NCBI GenBank assembly: GCA_035328405.1
Contig: DAOLIT010000026.1
Span: 1-64,000 of the forward strand
From: JAEUKA01 sp035328405
Lineage (GTDB): Bacteria; Myxococcota_A; Polyangia; Palsa-1104; JAEUJZ01
Reading direction: 5' to 3'
DNA: 64,000 bases
In this document: one piece after another, positions 6,978 to 16,017 of the stretch
Layout of the letters: each line of letters starts with the position of its first letter
Numbering within the stretch: the stretch's first letter is position 1
Notes under the pieces: model-generated
The model's input: the letters and a program-made list of their open reading frames with translations, nothing else
Told to the model about the DNA's origin: nothing
The model's database searches: none
Position numbers and translations under genes: made by a program

Positions 6978-8723
6978 CTACCCGCACGCCGCTTGGCGCT
7001 TCAAACTGGCGATTCGGTCTGCGATCACCGGCGACGGAACCGTGGGATCGATCGCGACATCCAGCAAAAACGGACCCGAGGTCGAAAGCGCCTGCTCAAA
7101 CGCTGCGTGAAGCTCGCTCTCTGTTTGCACGGACAGACCTGCGACCCCTTGCGACTTGGCAAATGCAACAAAGTCCGTGCGCGGCATTTGCGTTTCTACT
7201 GGGCGCATTCCCAACGCCACCATGCCATGCTCGTTCAGCCCCAATTGCGCATCGTTGAGCACGACCCACAGCACGTTCGCACCATAGTGAGCTGCCGTGT
7301 TGAGTTCGTTGTTCATCAGCATCGCGCCATCTCCCACCACCGCGACCACCCGCCGACCAGTCGCCAACGCCGCACCGACGCATCCGGTCGTGAAGTGACC
7401 CATCGAGCCCCACGCTGCGCTCGTGCGATACCGACCCGGTTCAGAAAAACGCAAGTGCGCGTTGCACCACGTGAACGAGGTCCCCGCTTCACTACACACC
7501 AGTGCATCCGTCGCATCCACCACCGTGTCCTGAATCGTTTGCATCAGGAAGACTGGATGAACCAAGCCCTGTGTACGCGGAAACGTCTTGTTTTGCGGTG
7601 CAGGAGGCGGCAGTTCCACCTTCTTGGTTTGTCGCGAAAACCACTGCGTGCTCTGCGCGCGGTCGAGCAGCGACTCAGCAAACACTTTCGCGTCCGACAC
7701 GATCCCAAGCCCCTGCGTATTCGGAAACGCCGCACCGAACGCCGTTTGATCGATGTCCACATGAACAAAACTCTTTTGCGGACACAGGTCTTGGGAAAGA
7801 AAGCTCGTGACTTCCCCCAAACGACTCCCGATCACCAACACATGGTTTGGTCTGTTCTTCACAAAATGGTCGCGCACACGCCGGCTCCCTCCCGCACCGC
7901 TGACTCCCACAAACAGCCGATGGTTTTCCGGGAAAAGCCCTTTTGCGCGCGGAGAGCACACCACCGGTAGCTCCGCACGTTCCACAAAATCCCGCAGCGC
8001 GAAAGCGGCCCCTTCCGCACCGGCCCCCAACCACACAAGACTCGTTGGGTCGCTCAGTCGATCCAGACAATCCGAAAGCACATTTTCCGACGGCACAGGC
8101 TGGCTGTACTCCCACTTCCCAAAGGTCGGAAACGGACATTCTGCAAGCTGCGTTTGCAGCGACAAAGGCAGCCCCAAATGCGCCACAAAGGGCCCTTCCG
8201 CCCCAAAACCTCGGGTCAGCCTGGCCAAACACACCGCTAGCTCCTCTGCTGTTTCAGGAAGCGCAACGTCATGGAACAGACTTCCGGGCCTGAGCAATTC
8301 CGACGGCATCGAAGCCAGACTCGTTTCTTGCACCGCCCCCCTTCCCACCTGCGTTCGGGGTGTAAAACCCGTGACAAGAAGCAGCTTCGCCCGCTCACTC
8401 CGCGCCGCCTGGACCGCGTTCAGGACATTGAAAATCCCAGGTCCTGTCGTCACGATGACCAAGCCCGGTTTCCCTGTCACCCGGTGGGCTTCGAGCGCCG
8501 CAAAACCTGCCCCCGCTTCGTGGCGAAAGTGGAAAAACCGCAACGGACTCATCGACAAACCTGCTGCAAACGGCGCGATGCCACCTCCGAGCACGCCGAA
8601 TGCGTCCCGAAAACCCGTTTCACAAAGTCTCATCGCGATCGCTTTTGAGATGCTGTTCGCTGTCGGCTTGGCCCACGGGGCGTTTGCCTGCCCCCAACCC
8701 ACCACATCATTTTTTCGAGTCAT
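6978..8723 (-). CDS. thiamine-diphosphate-dependent enzyme (acetolactate-synthase-like)
   Basis: This 581-residue protein has the three-domain ThDP decarboxylase/synthase layout. The N-terminal pyrimidine domain carries the catalytic Glu69 in FRHEAGAGF. A central domain lies at about 200-350. The C-terminal pyrophosphate domain has the metal-binding GDGAMLMNNELNTAAHY (Asp465) ending in LND. The start ATG 8723 has an AAAGGA site. The closest general family is large-subunit acetolactate synthase, but no small subunit or other branched-chain genes accompany it. The neighbours (acyl-CoA ligase upstream, KASIII-like downstream) point to acyloin or alpha-keto-acid chemistry in secondary metabolism. 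The substrate is not deducible. Confidence 0.85.
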   Translation of the reverse strand: MTRKNDVVGWGQANAPWAKPTANSISKAIAMRLCETGFRDAFGVLGGGIAPFAAGLSMSPLRFFHFRHEAGAGFAALEAHRVTGKPGLVIVTTGPGIFNVLNAVQAARSERAKLLLVTGFTPRTQVGRGAVQETSLASMPSELLRPGSLFHDVALPETAEELAVCLARLTRGFGAEGPFVAHLGLPLSLQTQLAECPFPTFGKWEYSQPVPSENVLSDCLDRLSDPTSLVWLGAGAEGAAFALRDFVERAELPVVCSPRAKGLFPENHRLFVGVSGAGGSRRVRDHFVKNRPNHVLVIGSRLGEVTSFLSQDLCPQKSFVHVDIDQTAFGAAFPNTQGLGIVSDAKVFAESLLDRAQSTQWFSRQTKKVELPPPAPQNKTFPRTQGLVHPVFLMQTIQDTVVDATDALVCSEAGTSFTWCNAHLRFSEPGRYRTSAAWGSMGHFTTGCVGAALATGRRVVAVVGDGAMLMNNELNTAAHYGANVLWVVLNDAQLGLNEHGMVALGMRPVETQMPRTDFVAFAKSQGVAGLSVQTESELHAAFEQALSTSGPFLLDVAIDPTVPSPVIADRIASLKRQAACG

Positions 8724-8992
8724 GGTTTCCTTTTTTTGCGCGGAATCCGTTACGAAAAGGTGAGCGGATTTGCAAGGATTCTTGAGGACGACTCAACCCA
8801 AAAATTGGTGGGTTCTCTGCTGCCTATGCCGACGAGGCCAAGGAAGACAAACCCGCCAAGGCCGAAAAGAACGGCGGCAAAAAAAGCAAAAAAGCAGAAG
8901 AAAAGAAGGCTGAGTAGCAACAGCCCGAAAGCCGCCCGTTTGTTTCGGTGAAACAAGCATCAGGCGGTTTTCTTTCGTCCGTCTTCTGGGCT

Positions 8993-10840
8993 TCAGTTTT
9001 CGCCCGGAACGTCGCCCTCGGGGTCTTGTGCGTACATCGCGCTGATTTCGGGGGCGTAGTTTTTGGTGATGATTTTGCGACGCAGTTTTTGGGTGGGTGT
9101 CACTTCGTCGCGCTCGATGGAAAATTCGTGGGGCAACACGGAAAAGCGTTTGATTTGCTCAAATCTGGCGAGCGTCAAGTTCACATGGTCGATGCCGTCG
9201 GACAACACCGCTCGCACTTTGTCGTGCTGCGACAGTTCGGACAGGTCTTGCGAAAGTTTGTGTTCCTGTGCAAAACGCTGCGTTTTTTCGGGGTCGAGCG
9301 TGAGCAGACACGACACAAAACGCTGTCCTTCACACACAACAACGGCCTGGGAAACCAGCGGTATGGCGCGAAGCTGGACCTCGATCGGTTGGGGGGCCAC
9401 GTACTTGCCCCCGGAAGTCCGCAGGAGGTCCTTTTTTCGATCGGTGATGCGCAAAAAACCCGCGTCATCCTGTTCGCCGACATCCCCGGTGTGCAGCCAC
9501 CCGTCTTGGAAGGTCTGCGCGGTCGCTTCGGGGTCCTTGTAATACCCCAGCGCGACGTTTGGGCCCAGAAACAGAATTTCCCCGTCCGGCGCAAATTTGA
9601 GAGCGGTTCCCGGAATCGGACGACCGACGGTGCCAAGGCGTGTCTGTCCCGCTTTGGGGGTGTTGAGGGTCAGCGGCCCGCAACATTCCGATAGGCCGTA
9701 GACCTCGTGGATGGGAATGCTCAGGGACAGGAAAAACTCGAGGACATCCTTGCGAATCGCGGCGGCCCCCGACACAGCGTACCGCAATCTGTCCAGTCCA
9801 AGAGAGGCGCGAATTTTGGAAAAAAACAATTTGCGCGCGACCAGTTCCTCGAGAGCAAGCAGACCAAACGGAGAGCCGTGTTCCAAACGATAATGACCCG
9901 CGCGACTGCCAACATCCCGAGCCCACGCAATCACGCGCCGCTGAAACGCAGTCTGTTCGGACAACTTTGCAGACAGGGCCGCTTGCAACTTTTCCCACAC
10001 GCGCGGCACACCAAACAGAACCGTGGGCCGGGCCGCAAGGAGCGTCTCCCTCAATTTGTCAATGCCGCCCGCAAAGTAGACCTTCGACCCGGCGGTGATC
10101 GAAATGTAGATGGTCAGCATTTGCTCCGCGATGTGCGAAAGGGGCAAGTACGAAACGAGCACGTCAGGCGCCCCAAAGTCATACGAGGCAAGGCCCGTGC
10201 GTGCAGTCCACGCGAGGCTCGTGTGGGACAACATGACGGCCTTGGGATGACCGGTCGTTCCCGACGTGTAAATGAGCGACGCAACGCCGCCTCCCGAAAG
10301 ACGCGCGAACCGCGCCTCTGTTTCCTTTTCGTGGCCTTCTGCGGTCGCCAAAAACTCGGCCAAACTCACAATCAAACCGGGGCGAGACAGAAGGGGTTGG
10401 TGTGAACCGGGGGGTTCGATGGACACGATGCGGCGCAACTTCGGCAACGACAAAAGATGCGGAAACAGAAGTTCGATTTGTTTGGACCCCTCCACCACCA
10501 GAATCTCGGCTCCGCAGTGACCCAGGATGTACGCGGCCTGCTCAGCGGTCGAATTCATGTAAATCCCGGACGCCGTACACCCCGCCACCTGCGCACCGAG
10601 GGCAGACAACACCCATTCCAACCGATTCTCACAAAAAATGGCCACGGCGGCACCTTCGGACACCCCCGCCGCCACACACGCACAGGCAAATTGAAACACC
10701 TGGTCTCGGTATTCCGCGAACGTGAGCGCCTGCCAACTCCCGTCGGTCTTGCGCTGGAACAGAGCCGTCTCGCTGGGTCTTGCGCGAGCGTGTTGCCACA
10801 AACGGTCCAATACCAAGTCGCGCGCATCCTGTGTCTGCAT
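8993..10840 (-). CDS. long-chain acyl-CoA synthetase (AMP-forming)
   Basis: This 615-residue member of the adenylate-forming superfamily activates fatty acids with ATP and CoA. The AMP-binding signature LIYTSGTTGHPKAVMLSH is present. Further conserved parts are YGLSECCGP, the hinge GWLHTGDVG and DRKKDLLRTSGGKYVAPQPIE. There is no signal peptide, so it acts in the cytosol or on the membrane face. It may be the first gene of a co-directional set with the ThDP and KASIII-like genes, although the 269-base gap to the next gene could hold a separate promoter. Confidence 0.92.
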   Translation of the reverse strand: MQTQDARDLVLDRLWQHARARPSETALFQRKTDGSWQALTFAEYRDQVFQFACACVAAGVSEGAAVAIFCENRLEWVLSALGAQVAGCTASGIYMNSTAEQAAYILGHCGAEILVVEGSKQIELLFPHLLSLPKLRRIVSIEPPGSHQPLLSRPGLIVSLAEFLATAEGHEKETEARFARLSGGGVASLIYTSGTTGHPKAVMLSHTSLAWTARTGLASYDFGAPDVLVSYLPLSHIAEQMLTIYISITAGSKVYFAGGIDKLRETLLAARPTVLFGVPRVWEKLQAALSAKLSEQTAFQRRVIAWARDVGSRAGHYRLEHGSPFGLLALEELVARKLFFSKIRASLGLDRLRYAVSGAAAIRKDVLEFFLSLSIPIHEVYGLSECCGPLTLNTPKAGQTRLGTVGRPIPGTALKFAPDGEILFLGPNVALGYYKDPEATAQTFQDGWLHTGDVGEQDDAGFLRITDRKKDLLRTSGGKYVAPQPIEVQLRAIPLVSQAVVVCEGQRFVSCLLTLDPEKTQRFAQEHKLSQDLSELSQHDKVRAVLSDGIDHVNLTLARFEQIKRFSVLPHEFSIERDEVTPTQKLRRKIITKNYAPEISAMYAQDPEGDVPGEN

Positions 10841-11014
10841 GCCGCCATGCTATCGGGGTCCTTTGCGAAGAATCAACGCCAAACAACGCAAAGCCGCATT
10901 GTTTCGCACTGGCCCTGCACATGCGCCGCATCCGAAAACACACGGAAGGACGGTTTGGGAGTCTGAAAAAGCAAACAGAGAACAGGTCTGCAAGAACGAG
11001 GCCGTGAGCAGGAA

Positions 11015-13309
11015 CTACTTTTCTACAAACAGGAGGGTTTGTCGGGGGGGAATCACAATTGCGGGGCCGGTAATCGTGGCGTTCGACACAAGCTCTGTGA
11101 GTTTTCCGGTCGGGAGTGTACACGCGGTCTGTGGATCGTCGCTGCGGTTGATTGCTACATACACCTTTTCAGCCGGCTCTGTGCCAAACGGAAGCTGCGT
11201 GGTCATTTGATAAACCCACAAATCATCGCGGGCCTCCAGCGTCTTTCTTTGGCCACGTCGCAGGGCCGGATGGGCCTTCCTGATCGCCGCGAGTTTTTTC
11301 ACCCGATCAAACAACCCAAACTGGTGGCACGAAGTGACTGCACCGCGCAAAGTCCCATCGGAAAAGAACAACGTGCGCCGGTTGTCTGGATCGCCTCCTC
11401 CTGCAAGACCATACTCATCTCCGTAATAGATTAGGGGTGCTCCTGGACTCGTCAGCAGAAACGCAAAAGCGTTGGCCAGCCGTTCATACGCCTCTTTGGT
11501 TTGGGGCTGAGTGGGCAAGTTGTTCCACGTCCGTTCTTTTGCGGGATCGCTGTTTTTTCCGTCGGACCATTCATCGAAAAGGGGTTCGTTTTCCGCAATG
11601 TGAATTGGACGCACCACATCGTGATTTCCGATCCACGGACTCATCACAGGAGGCGGTGCTCCTGCCTTTTCACATCCATAATAGGTGTCGTTTGTCCGCG
11701 CAAACTCTGCAAGTTCCCACATCGGAAGGTGCTTTCCGGTGGTGCCGCGAGACAGAACCGCAGACGCGAGATTCGCGCGCAGCGGAAAATCGAACTGACC
11801 ATCCAGCATGGTTTGCGGATCGACAAACCGCTTCAAGTTGTCGCGATTCCCAAAATCATAGGTTTCTCCCGTCACAAACACTCGCTTGTTCGGAAACTCT
11901 TTCAGGAGTCGCGTTCTGAGACCTGTGTACCACTTCGCACTGATGTGTTTGACCGCATCTGCGCGATAACCGTCAGCGTCGGTGTCACGCAAAAGACGCA
12001 CGGCGGAATCGAGGGAATAGTTGAGGGCATCCGGCACGTCATAATTCCAGTGGGGCAGATACCCCTGAAACGCGCACCGCGTACCGATGAGGGGATTTTC
12101 CGCCGTTCCATCCCATTGGCAGGGGTTTTCCGATTGGCTGCCGCAGATGCACTCCTGTGGCGCGTTGTTTTTCAGAATGGGGGTCAGATCGTCTTTCAGC
12201 GCGACATTCGGCCAAAACCACGCCAGCGCGCCGCTTGGATCGAGAATCGATTTCCCATCCTTCGACATGACCGGCAATCCTCGGGTGTCCAAATCGGGCC
12301 CGTGCGCTTCAAAAACGACACTCTGTTCGTGGACGTGAACCATCGCGTAATCGAACAGAACCTTGATTCCTTTGCTGTGTGCGCGGGCCACCAATTCCTT
12401 GAGTTCGCCCTCTGTACCGAAATGTTCCTCGACGCGATTTCCACCGACCGGCCACTGATCGAGTGGCCAATACCCATGGTATCCGCTGTACGCATGCCCC
12501 CCGACCTGCCGTTTGTCGGCCTTGGGATTGATCGGACTCAGGTAGTTTGGGTTGTCAAACGGAACCGTTACCCACAACACATTCACACCCAGGCTTCCAA
12601 AGTACCCCTCATCGATCTTGCGGATGATGCCTGCGTAGTCTCCCCCTTGATAATCGCCGGGACGTTCGGCCTTGTCCTTTTGAAGGAACAGATCGTTGTC
12701 GCGGTTCCCGTTGTAAAAACGGTCTACAAACGTGAAATACATGACGGCATCGCGCCAGTCGAAATCGTCTTTCGGAGGCAAGGTTTCCGTGCAGGAATTG
12801 GCTTCCCCAAGCGGTTGGTGATCACACGTTGCAATCGGTGCCGTTTGACACTTTGCTGTAAATTTGCTGCCAGGATGAAGCGGATTGGGATCGTCTCGCC
12901 ATTCCTTTCCGTTCAGGACAAACTTCACTTCGGACTCCCGACCATGCGGAAGATGAAGCTCCCCTTCCCACACTTTTCCGTCGGTACTGAGTTTGAGCGG
13001 ATACCCAACGTCCCAACCCAGAGGTCTGTAATTCCCACGCAGTTCTACACGAGTCACACCGGCTTCGGACGGAATCGAATACTTCTCTTTGCAAAACCGA
13101 TGCGCTTCATCGCAAGGCAGGGGATCGCCTCCCGGTCCTTTGCAAGTTCCTGCTTCAACAACGGGGGAAGCAGGCGCGGTGCAAACCGGCGGATCGGGGG
13201 GAAGGGGTTCTTGAATGGGTTCTTCGGTGGTTGGGTCCTGTCCGCAATGTGCCAACAAGGGAAGAACCAGAAGTGCCCAAAACCGGGGCCGAGTGAGGGC
13301 AAAACGCAT
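11015..13309 (-). CDS. GH13 alpha-amylase-family lipoprotein
   Basis: Starting at ATG 13309 (an upstream start at 13333 adds 8 residues), the 764-residue product begins with a lipoprotein signal peptide ending LPLLAHC. An early beta domain (about residues 80-160, with GNYRPLGWDVGYPLKLS) resembles a carbohydrate-binding or N-domain. The GH13 barrel follows with YFTFVDRFYNG, GYRADAVKHI (nucleophile Asp), FVTGETYD (acid/base Glu) and GNHDVVRP (transition-state Asp). It should hydrolyse alpha-1,4-glucans at the cell surface. It is the last gene of a three-gene block of exported hydrolases, 37 bases after the ceramidase stop. Confidence 0.92.
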   Translation of the reverse strand: MRFALTRPRFWALLVLPLLAHCGQDPTTEEPIQEPLPPDPPVCTAPASPVVEAGTCKGPGGDPLPCDEAHRFCKEKYSIPSEAGVTRVELRGNYRPLGWDVGYPLKLSTDGKVWEGELHLPHGRESEVKFVLNGKEWRDDPNPLHPGSKFTAKCQTAPIATCDHQPLGEANSCTETLPPKDDFDWRDAVMYFTFVDRFYNGNRDNDLFLQKDKAERPGDYQGGDYAGIIRKIDEGYFGSLGVNVLWVTVPFDNPNYLSPINPKADKRQVGGHAYSGYHGYWPLDQWPVGGNRVEEHFGTEGELKELVARAHSKGIKVLFDYAMVHVHEQSVVFEAHGPDLDTRGLPVMSKDGKSILDPSGALAWFWPNVALKDDLTPILKNNAPQECICGSQSENPCQWDGTAENPLIGTRCAFQGYLPHWNYDVPDALNYSLDSAVRLLRDTDADGYRADAVKHISAKWYTGLRTRLLKEFPNKRVFVTGETYDFGNRDNLKRFVDPQTMLDGQFDFPLRANLASAVLSRGTTGKHLPMWELAEFARTNDTYYGCEKAGAPPPVMSPWIGNHDVVRPIHIAENEPLFDEWSDGKNSDPAKERTWNNLPTQPQTKEAYERLANAFAFLLTSPGAPLIYYGDEYGLAGGGDPDNRRTLFFSDGTLRGAVTSCHQFGLFDRVKKLAAIRKAHPALRRGQRKTLEARDDLWVYQMTTQLPFGTEPAEKVYVAINRSDDPQTACTLPTGKLTELVSNATITGPAIVIPPRQTLLFVEK

Positions 13310-13346
13310 GGTATGTCTCCGTTCGCTGTCCAAAAAATCCCCCCGT

Positions 13347-16004
13347 TTATAGGTTCACTTTTCCGGTGTTTCCGGCTTCATCCTCGACGGTCAAATCAAT
13401 TCCGAGGCTTGTATCCAACGTGCAATCCAAAGAGAACTGTCCCAAGGGGGCCGGGAGCGTTTGGACTTCCGTCTTTCCGTCCTTTTTGCTCTGGGCCGTC
13501 ACGCGCAGGGAACCGGACGTGGGTACGTCGCCATCGCTCGGGCCTGTCAAACGCAACAAACGAAACCCTGCACCGACGGGAAAAACAGCCTGGCCGCTGA
13601 TTTTTGCGCCGTTTCGGGTGGCCGTCACGCGCAGCGCGTCTTGTGCAGTGACCGAAAAAGGACGGCTCGTCACTTGGTACGTTTTTCCGCCGCTTTTTCC
13701 GGTCACAAAAAAGCGATAATTTCCGACGGGAATGCCAGCCGCAACCTCGATTCCCGCAGCGGTTTTGGTGGCATATCCCACCGCCTGCCATTCGAGCGCC
13801 CACAGATGCGCCTCTGCTTTGCCGGGCGCTGCATCGACAGGAGAGGGCGTGTATGTGAGCAGGACATCGCGCCCCCTTGGCCCTATGTTTCGTCCGTTCG
13901 CATCGAGAACCGGTGAAAACTTTGATGGGGAAGTCTCGCGTTCCAGCCGAACAGAGGGCGTGTCTTCTTCGGGATCACCACCATAGAAAACGAACACCGC
14001 GCGACCCGAAACGCGCTTGATGAAAGCTGCGGGCTGAGCCTCGGTGGGCCGTTGCGAACGCACGAACAAATCCGCCGGAATCTGTGCCGGAATTTGCCCG
14101 GCGAGCGCAGATGCAACAGGCGTAATTTTTTGCGGTGTCCCCGATGAAAAAGACAGTCGATCGAAACGACCCATTTTGGAAACTTCGGGGTCCTCCTTTT
14201 CCGGTGTCATCGCGACTTGCAGAAGTTCGAGCGACCGTTCAAGAAGCCACTCTCCCTCGAGCGGTCCAAAGATGTTGATGGACGGTTCATAGCCACCGCG
14301 CAACCAATTTTCGACCCCGAGCAAATACCCAATGTGGCCTTGTGCATACCCAAGAACAAACGTGCGGTTTTCCCCGGCAGGGGACTTCTTCCGCAACGCA
14401 TCGGCAAGCAGCGAAACGGGCTCTCCGGGAAGGGTTGCAAGCAAAAGTGTTTCGTTTTTCAGGTGCTCTTCCTCGACGGGACCGCCGGTTTCGGTGCGGA
14501 CAAAAAGAGGAAGACCCGAAAGCCTCAGCGCAGACAACGTGGTGCGCGTGGTTTCACAGCCGGGCAGTCTGGGTTCGGGGACTCTGAGAATCGCGGAAAT
14601 GAATGTTTGCGCAGCGGAAAGCTCAGCACAGGACGCATAAGGAACACCGGTTGCGCCAGGAATGCCATCGACGGGAAGCACCGGCTTTTTGTCACCACAC
14701 AGACCCGCACCAAACGGAACATTGAATTGCGTGATCGGAGAACGCGCAGAACCGTCTGGGTTCAAGAGTCCGCTTGTATCAAAGGGGCGCTGTGGGTCAA
14801 AGGGGGCATAGGTCATCCCGTTTCGGACCCGCAGCTCGCGCCCGTTTTGCACCGAGCGCGTCGCGATTTCCAGCGCAGCCGTGTCTTCCGTTTGAATGGA
14901 ACGCCACAGATCGAGCAAACGCGGCGCGGCACGTTCGCCCAGGGATTCCATGCGCGCAAAATCTTCACAAAGTTGTTTTTTGTCGTCGCACGCAGACAAC
15001 CCCGACACGCCTTTGGGGGACGCATCCCCCGCTGGACCTTGCAGGTGCATGGCCATTACGGGTTTGGAAAAACGATCCTCTGTTGCCAGTTCAATGTGGC
15101 CCACCGCGTCCGTGGAAATGAACGGATTGTCAGAACCCCCAACCGTCCCATGGATCGGAAAGCTGGAAATGAGTGCGAGAGGATCGTTTTTCGCATCGTC
15201 AATGCGCAACAAAAGGAGTCTCTGTTCCTTGTGTTTTCCGATGGGTTTCCCGTCGGGACCTGGCATGTCGTCATCGTCTTTGCGGCGGTCTGCGTATACC
15301 TCGTCCGCACGATCCCAACCATCCCAAATGCCAGCCCCAAATTTCGCAGGTTGTTTCGCTTTCCACGCCGCGAGCGCGGCCTGTGTTGCGGCCAAAAGGA
15401 GGCGTTGGTATTGCTCCTCCTGAAACAAATCGAAACCAAGAGACAGGTGGAAGGTGCCTTGATACGTTCCGGGTCCTGCATGCGTGTGGCTGGTCAGGAA
15501 CAAGACGTGTCCTCGTGAGTCTGGAAAACCCGCCATGGACAGAGCCCGTTCAACATCGAACACCAGACGATCGAAAGCGACACACAAATCCGCTTTCAGG
15601 AACACGACGCTCTCTGCACCGGCCTGCAAAAAAATCGCGCGGATTTTGGGTGTGGTTTGTATGCCAGCCGAAGGAGCAAACGCCTTGGCGTGTGGACTCC
15701 GGCGCGCATCGGGGGCTTGTCCTCCCAGCGCCTTCATCCGGGCCGTGTAGCCCCCAAGGGGTGTTCCAACAGGAAGACCGATATCGACCTCGGAAACCCC
15801 CGCAAACACAGAGCCCTTTTCGATGGTTTTTCCGACGGAAACAGGTGCTTGTCCGGTTTCGTAGACGCAAGCTTCCTCCTTTTTGGAGGGAGTCTCTTCT
15901 TCTTGTTTTTCGGGCGCAGTTTCACACGAAAAAAAGGGAAGGGAACAGACAGACAAGACAGAAAGGAACGAAAAGGAAAGAGCGAGGCGGGAAGAAGTGC
16001 GCAT
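13347..16004 (-). CDS. neutral/alkaline ceramidase-family exported protein
   Basis: This 885-residue protein starts with a signal peptide (FSFLSVLSVCSLPFFSC); the Cys could be lipidated although the lipobox is imperfect (FFSC). The neutral ceramidase core is recognisable by GLPVGTPLGGY near the start, LTSHTHAGPGTYQGTFH (zinc ligands), DAVGHIELA, LQGPAGDASPKG and IFGPLEGEWL. A C-terminal immunoglobulin-like beta domain (about 690-885) follows, as in known neutral ceramidases. The reaction is amide hydrolysis of ceramide-like lipids. Substrates could be host or prey sphingolipids or the bacterium's own, since some Myxococcota make sphingolipids. It lies 13 bases after the metalloprotease stop and is probably co-transcribed. 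Confidence 0.88.
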   Translation of the reverse strand: MRTSSRLALSFSFLSVLSVCSLPFFSCETAPEKQEEETPSKKEEACVYETGQAPVSVGKTIEKGSVFAGVSEVDIGLPVGTPLGGYTARMKALGGQAPDARRSPHAKAFAPSAGIQTTPKIRAIFLQAGAESVVFLKADLCVAFDRLVFDVERALSMAGFPDSRGHVLFLTSHTHAGPGTYQGTFHLSLGFDLFQEEQYQRLLLAATQAALAAWKAKQPAKFGAGIWDGWDRADEVYADRRKDDDDMPGPDGKPIGKHKEQRLLLLRIDDAKNDPLALISSFPIHGTVGGSDNPFISTDAVGHIELATEDRFSKPVMAMHLQGPAGDASPKGVSGLSACDDKKQLCEDFARMESLGERAAPRLLDLWRSIQTEDTAALEIATRSVQNGRELRVRNGMTYAPFDPQRPFDTSGLLNPDGSARSPITQFNVPFGAGLCGDKKPVLPVDGIPGATGVPYASCAELSAAQTFISAILRVPEPRLPGCETTRTTLSALRLSGLPLFVRTETGGPVEEEHLKNETLLLATLPGEPVSLLADALRKKSPAGENRTFVLGYAQGHIGYLLGVENWLRGGYEPSINIFGPLEGEWLLERSLELLQVAMTPEKEDPEVSKMGRFDRLSFSSGTPQKITPVASALAGQIPAQIPADLFVRSQRPTEAQPAAFIKRVSGRAVFVFYGGDPEEDTPSVRLERETSPSKFSPVLDANGRNIGPRGRDVLLTYTPSPVDAAPGKAEAHLWALEWQAVGYATKTAAGIEVAAGIPVGNYRFFVTGKSGGKTYQVTSRPFSVTAQDALRVTATRNGAKISGQAVFPVGAGFRLLRLTGPSDGDVPTSGSLRVTAQSKKDGKTEVQTLPAPLGQFSLDCTLDTSLGIDLTVEDEAGNTGKVNL

Positions 16005-16017
16005 GGGGATTTGGGGG

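Noticed and set aside
8786..8917. Plus-strand Lys/Glu/Ala-rich frame ending GGKKSKKAEEKKAE
   Set aside because: It looks like the tail of a small secreted protein but has no start codon in frame and lies opposite the leader of the ThDP gene. It may be a decayed gene, with too little to annotate.
11501..13600. A 699-residue plus-strand frame opposite the amylase gene
   Set aside because: It is antisense to a gene with clear GH13 motifs; codon bias in GC-rich DNA keeps opposite frames open. The same holds for long antisense frames at 15883-17751, 32122-34221 and 59588-61630.
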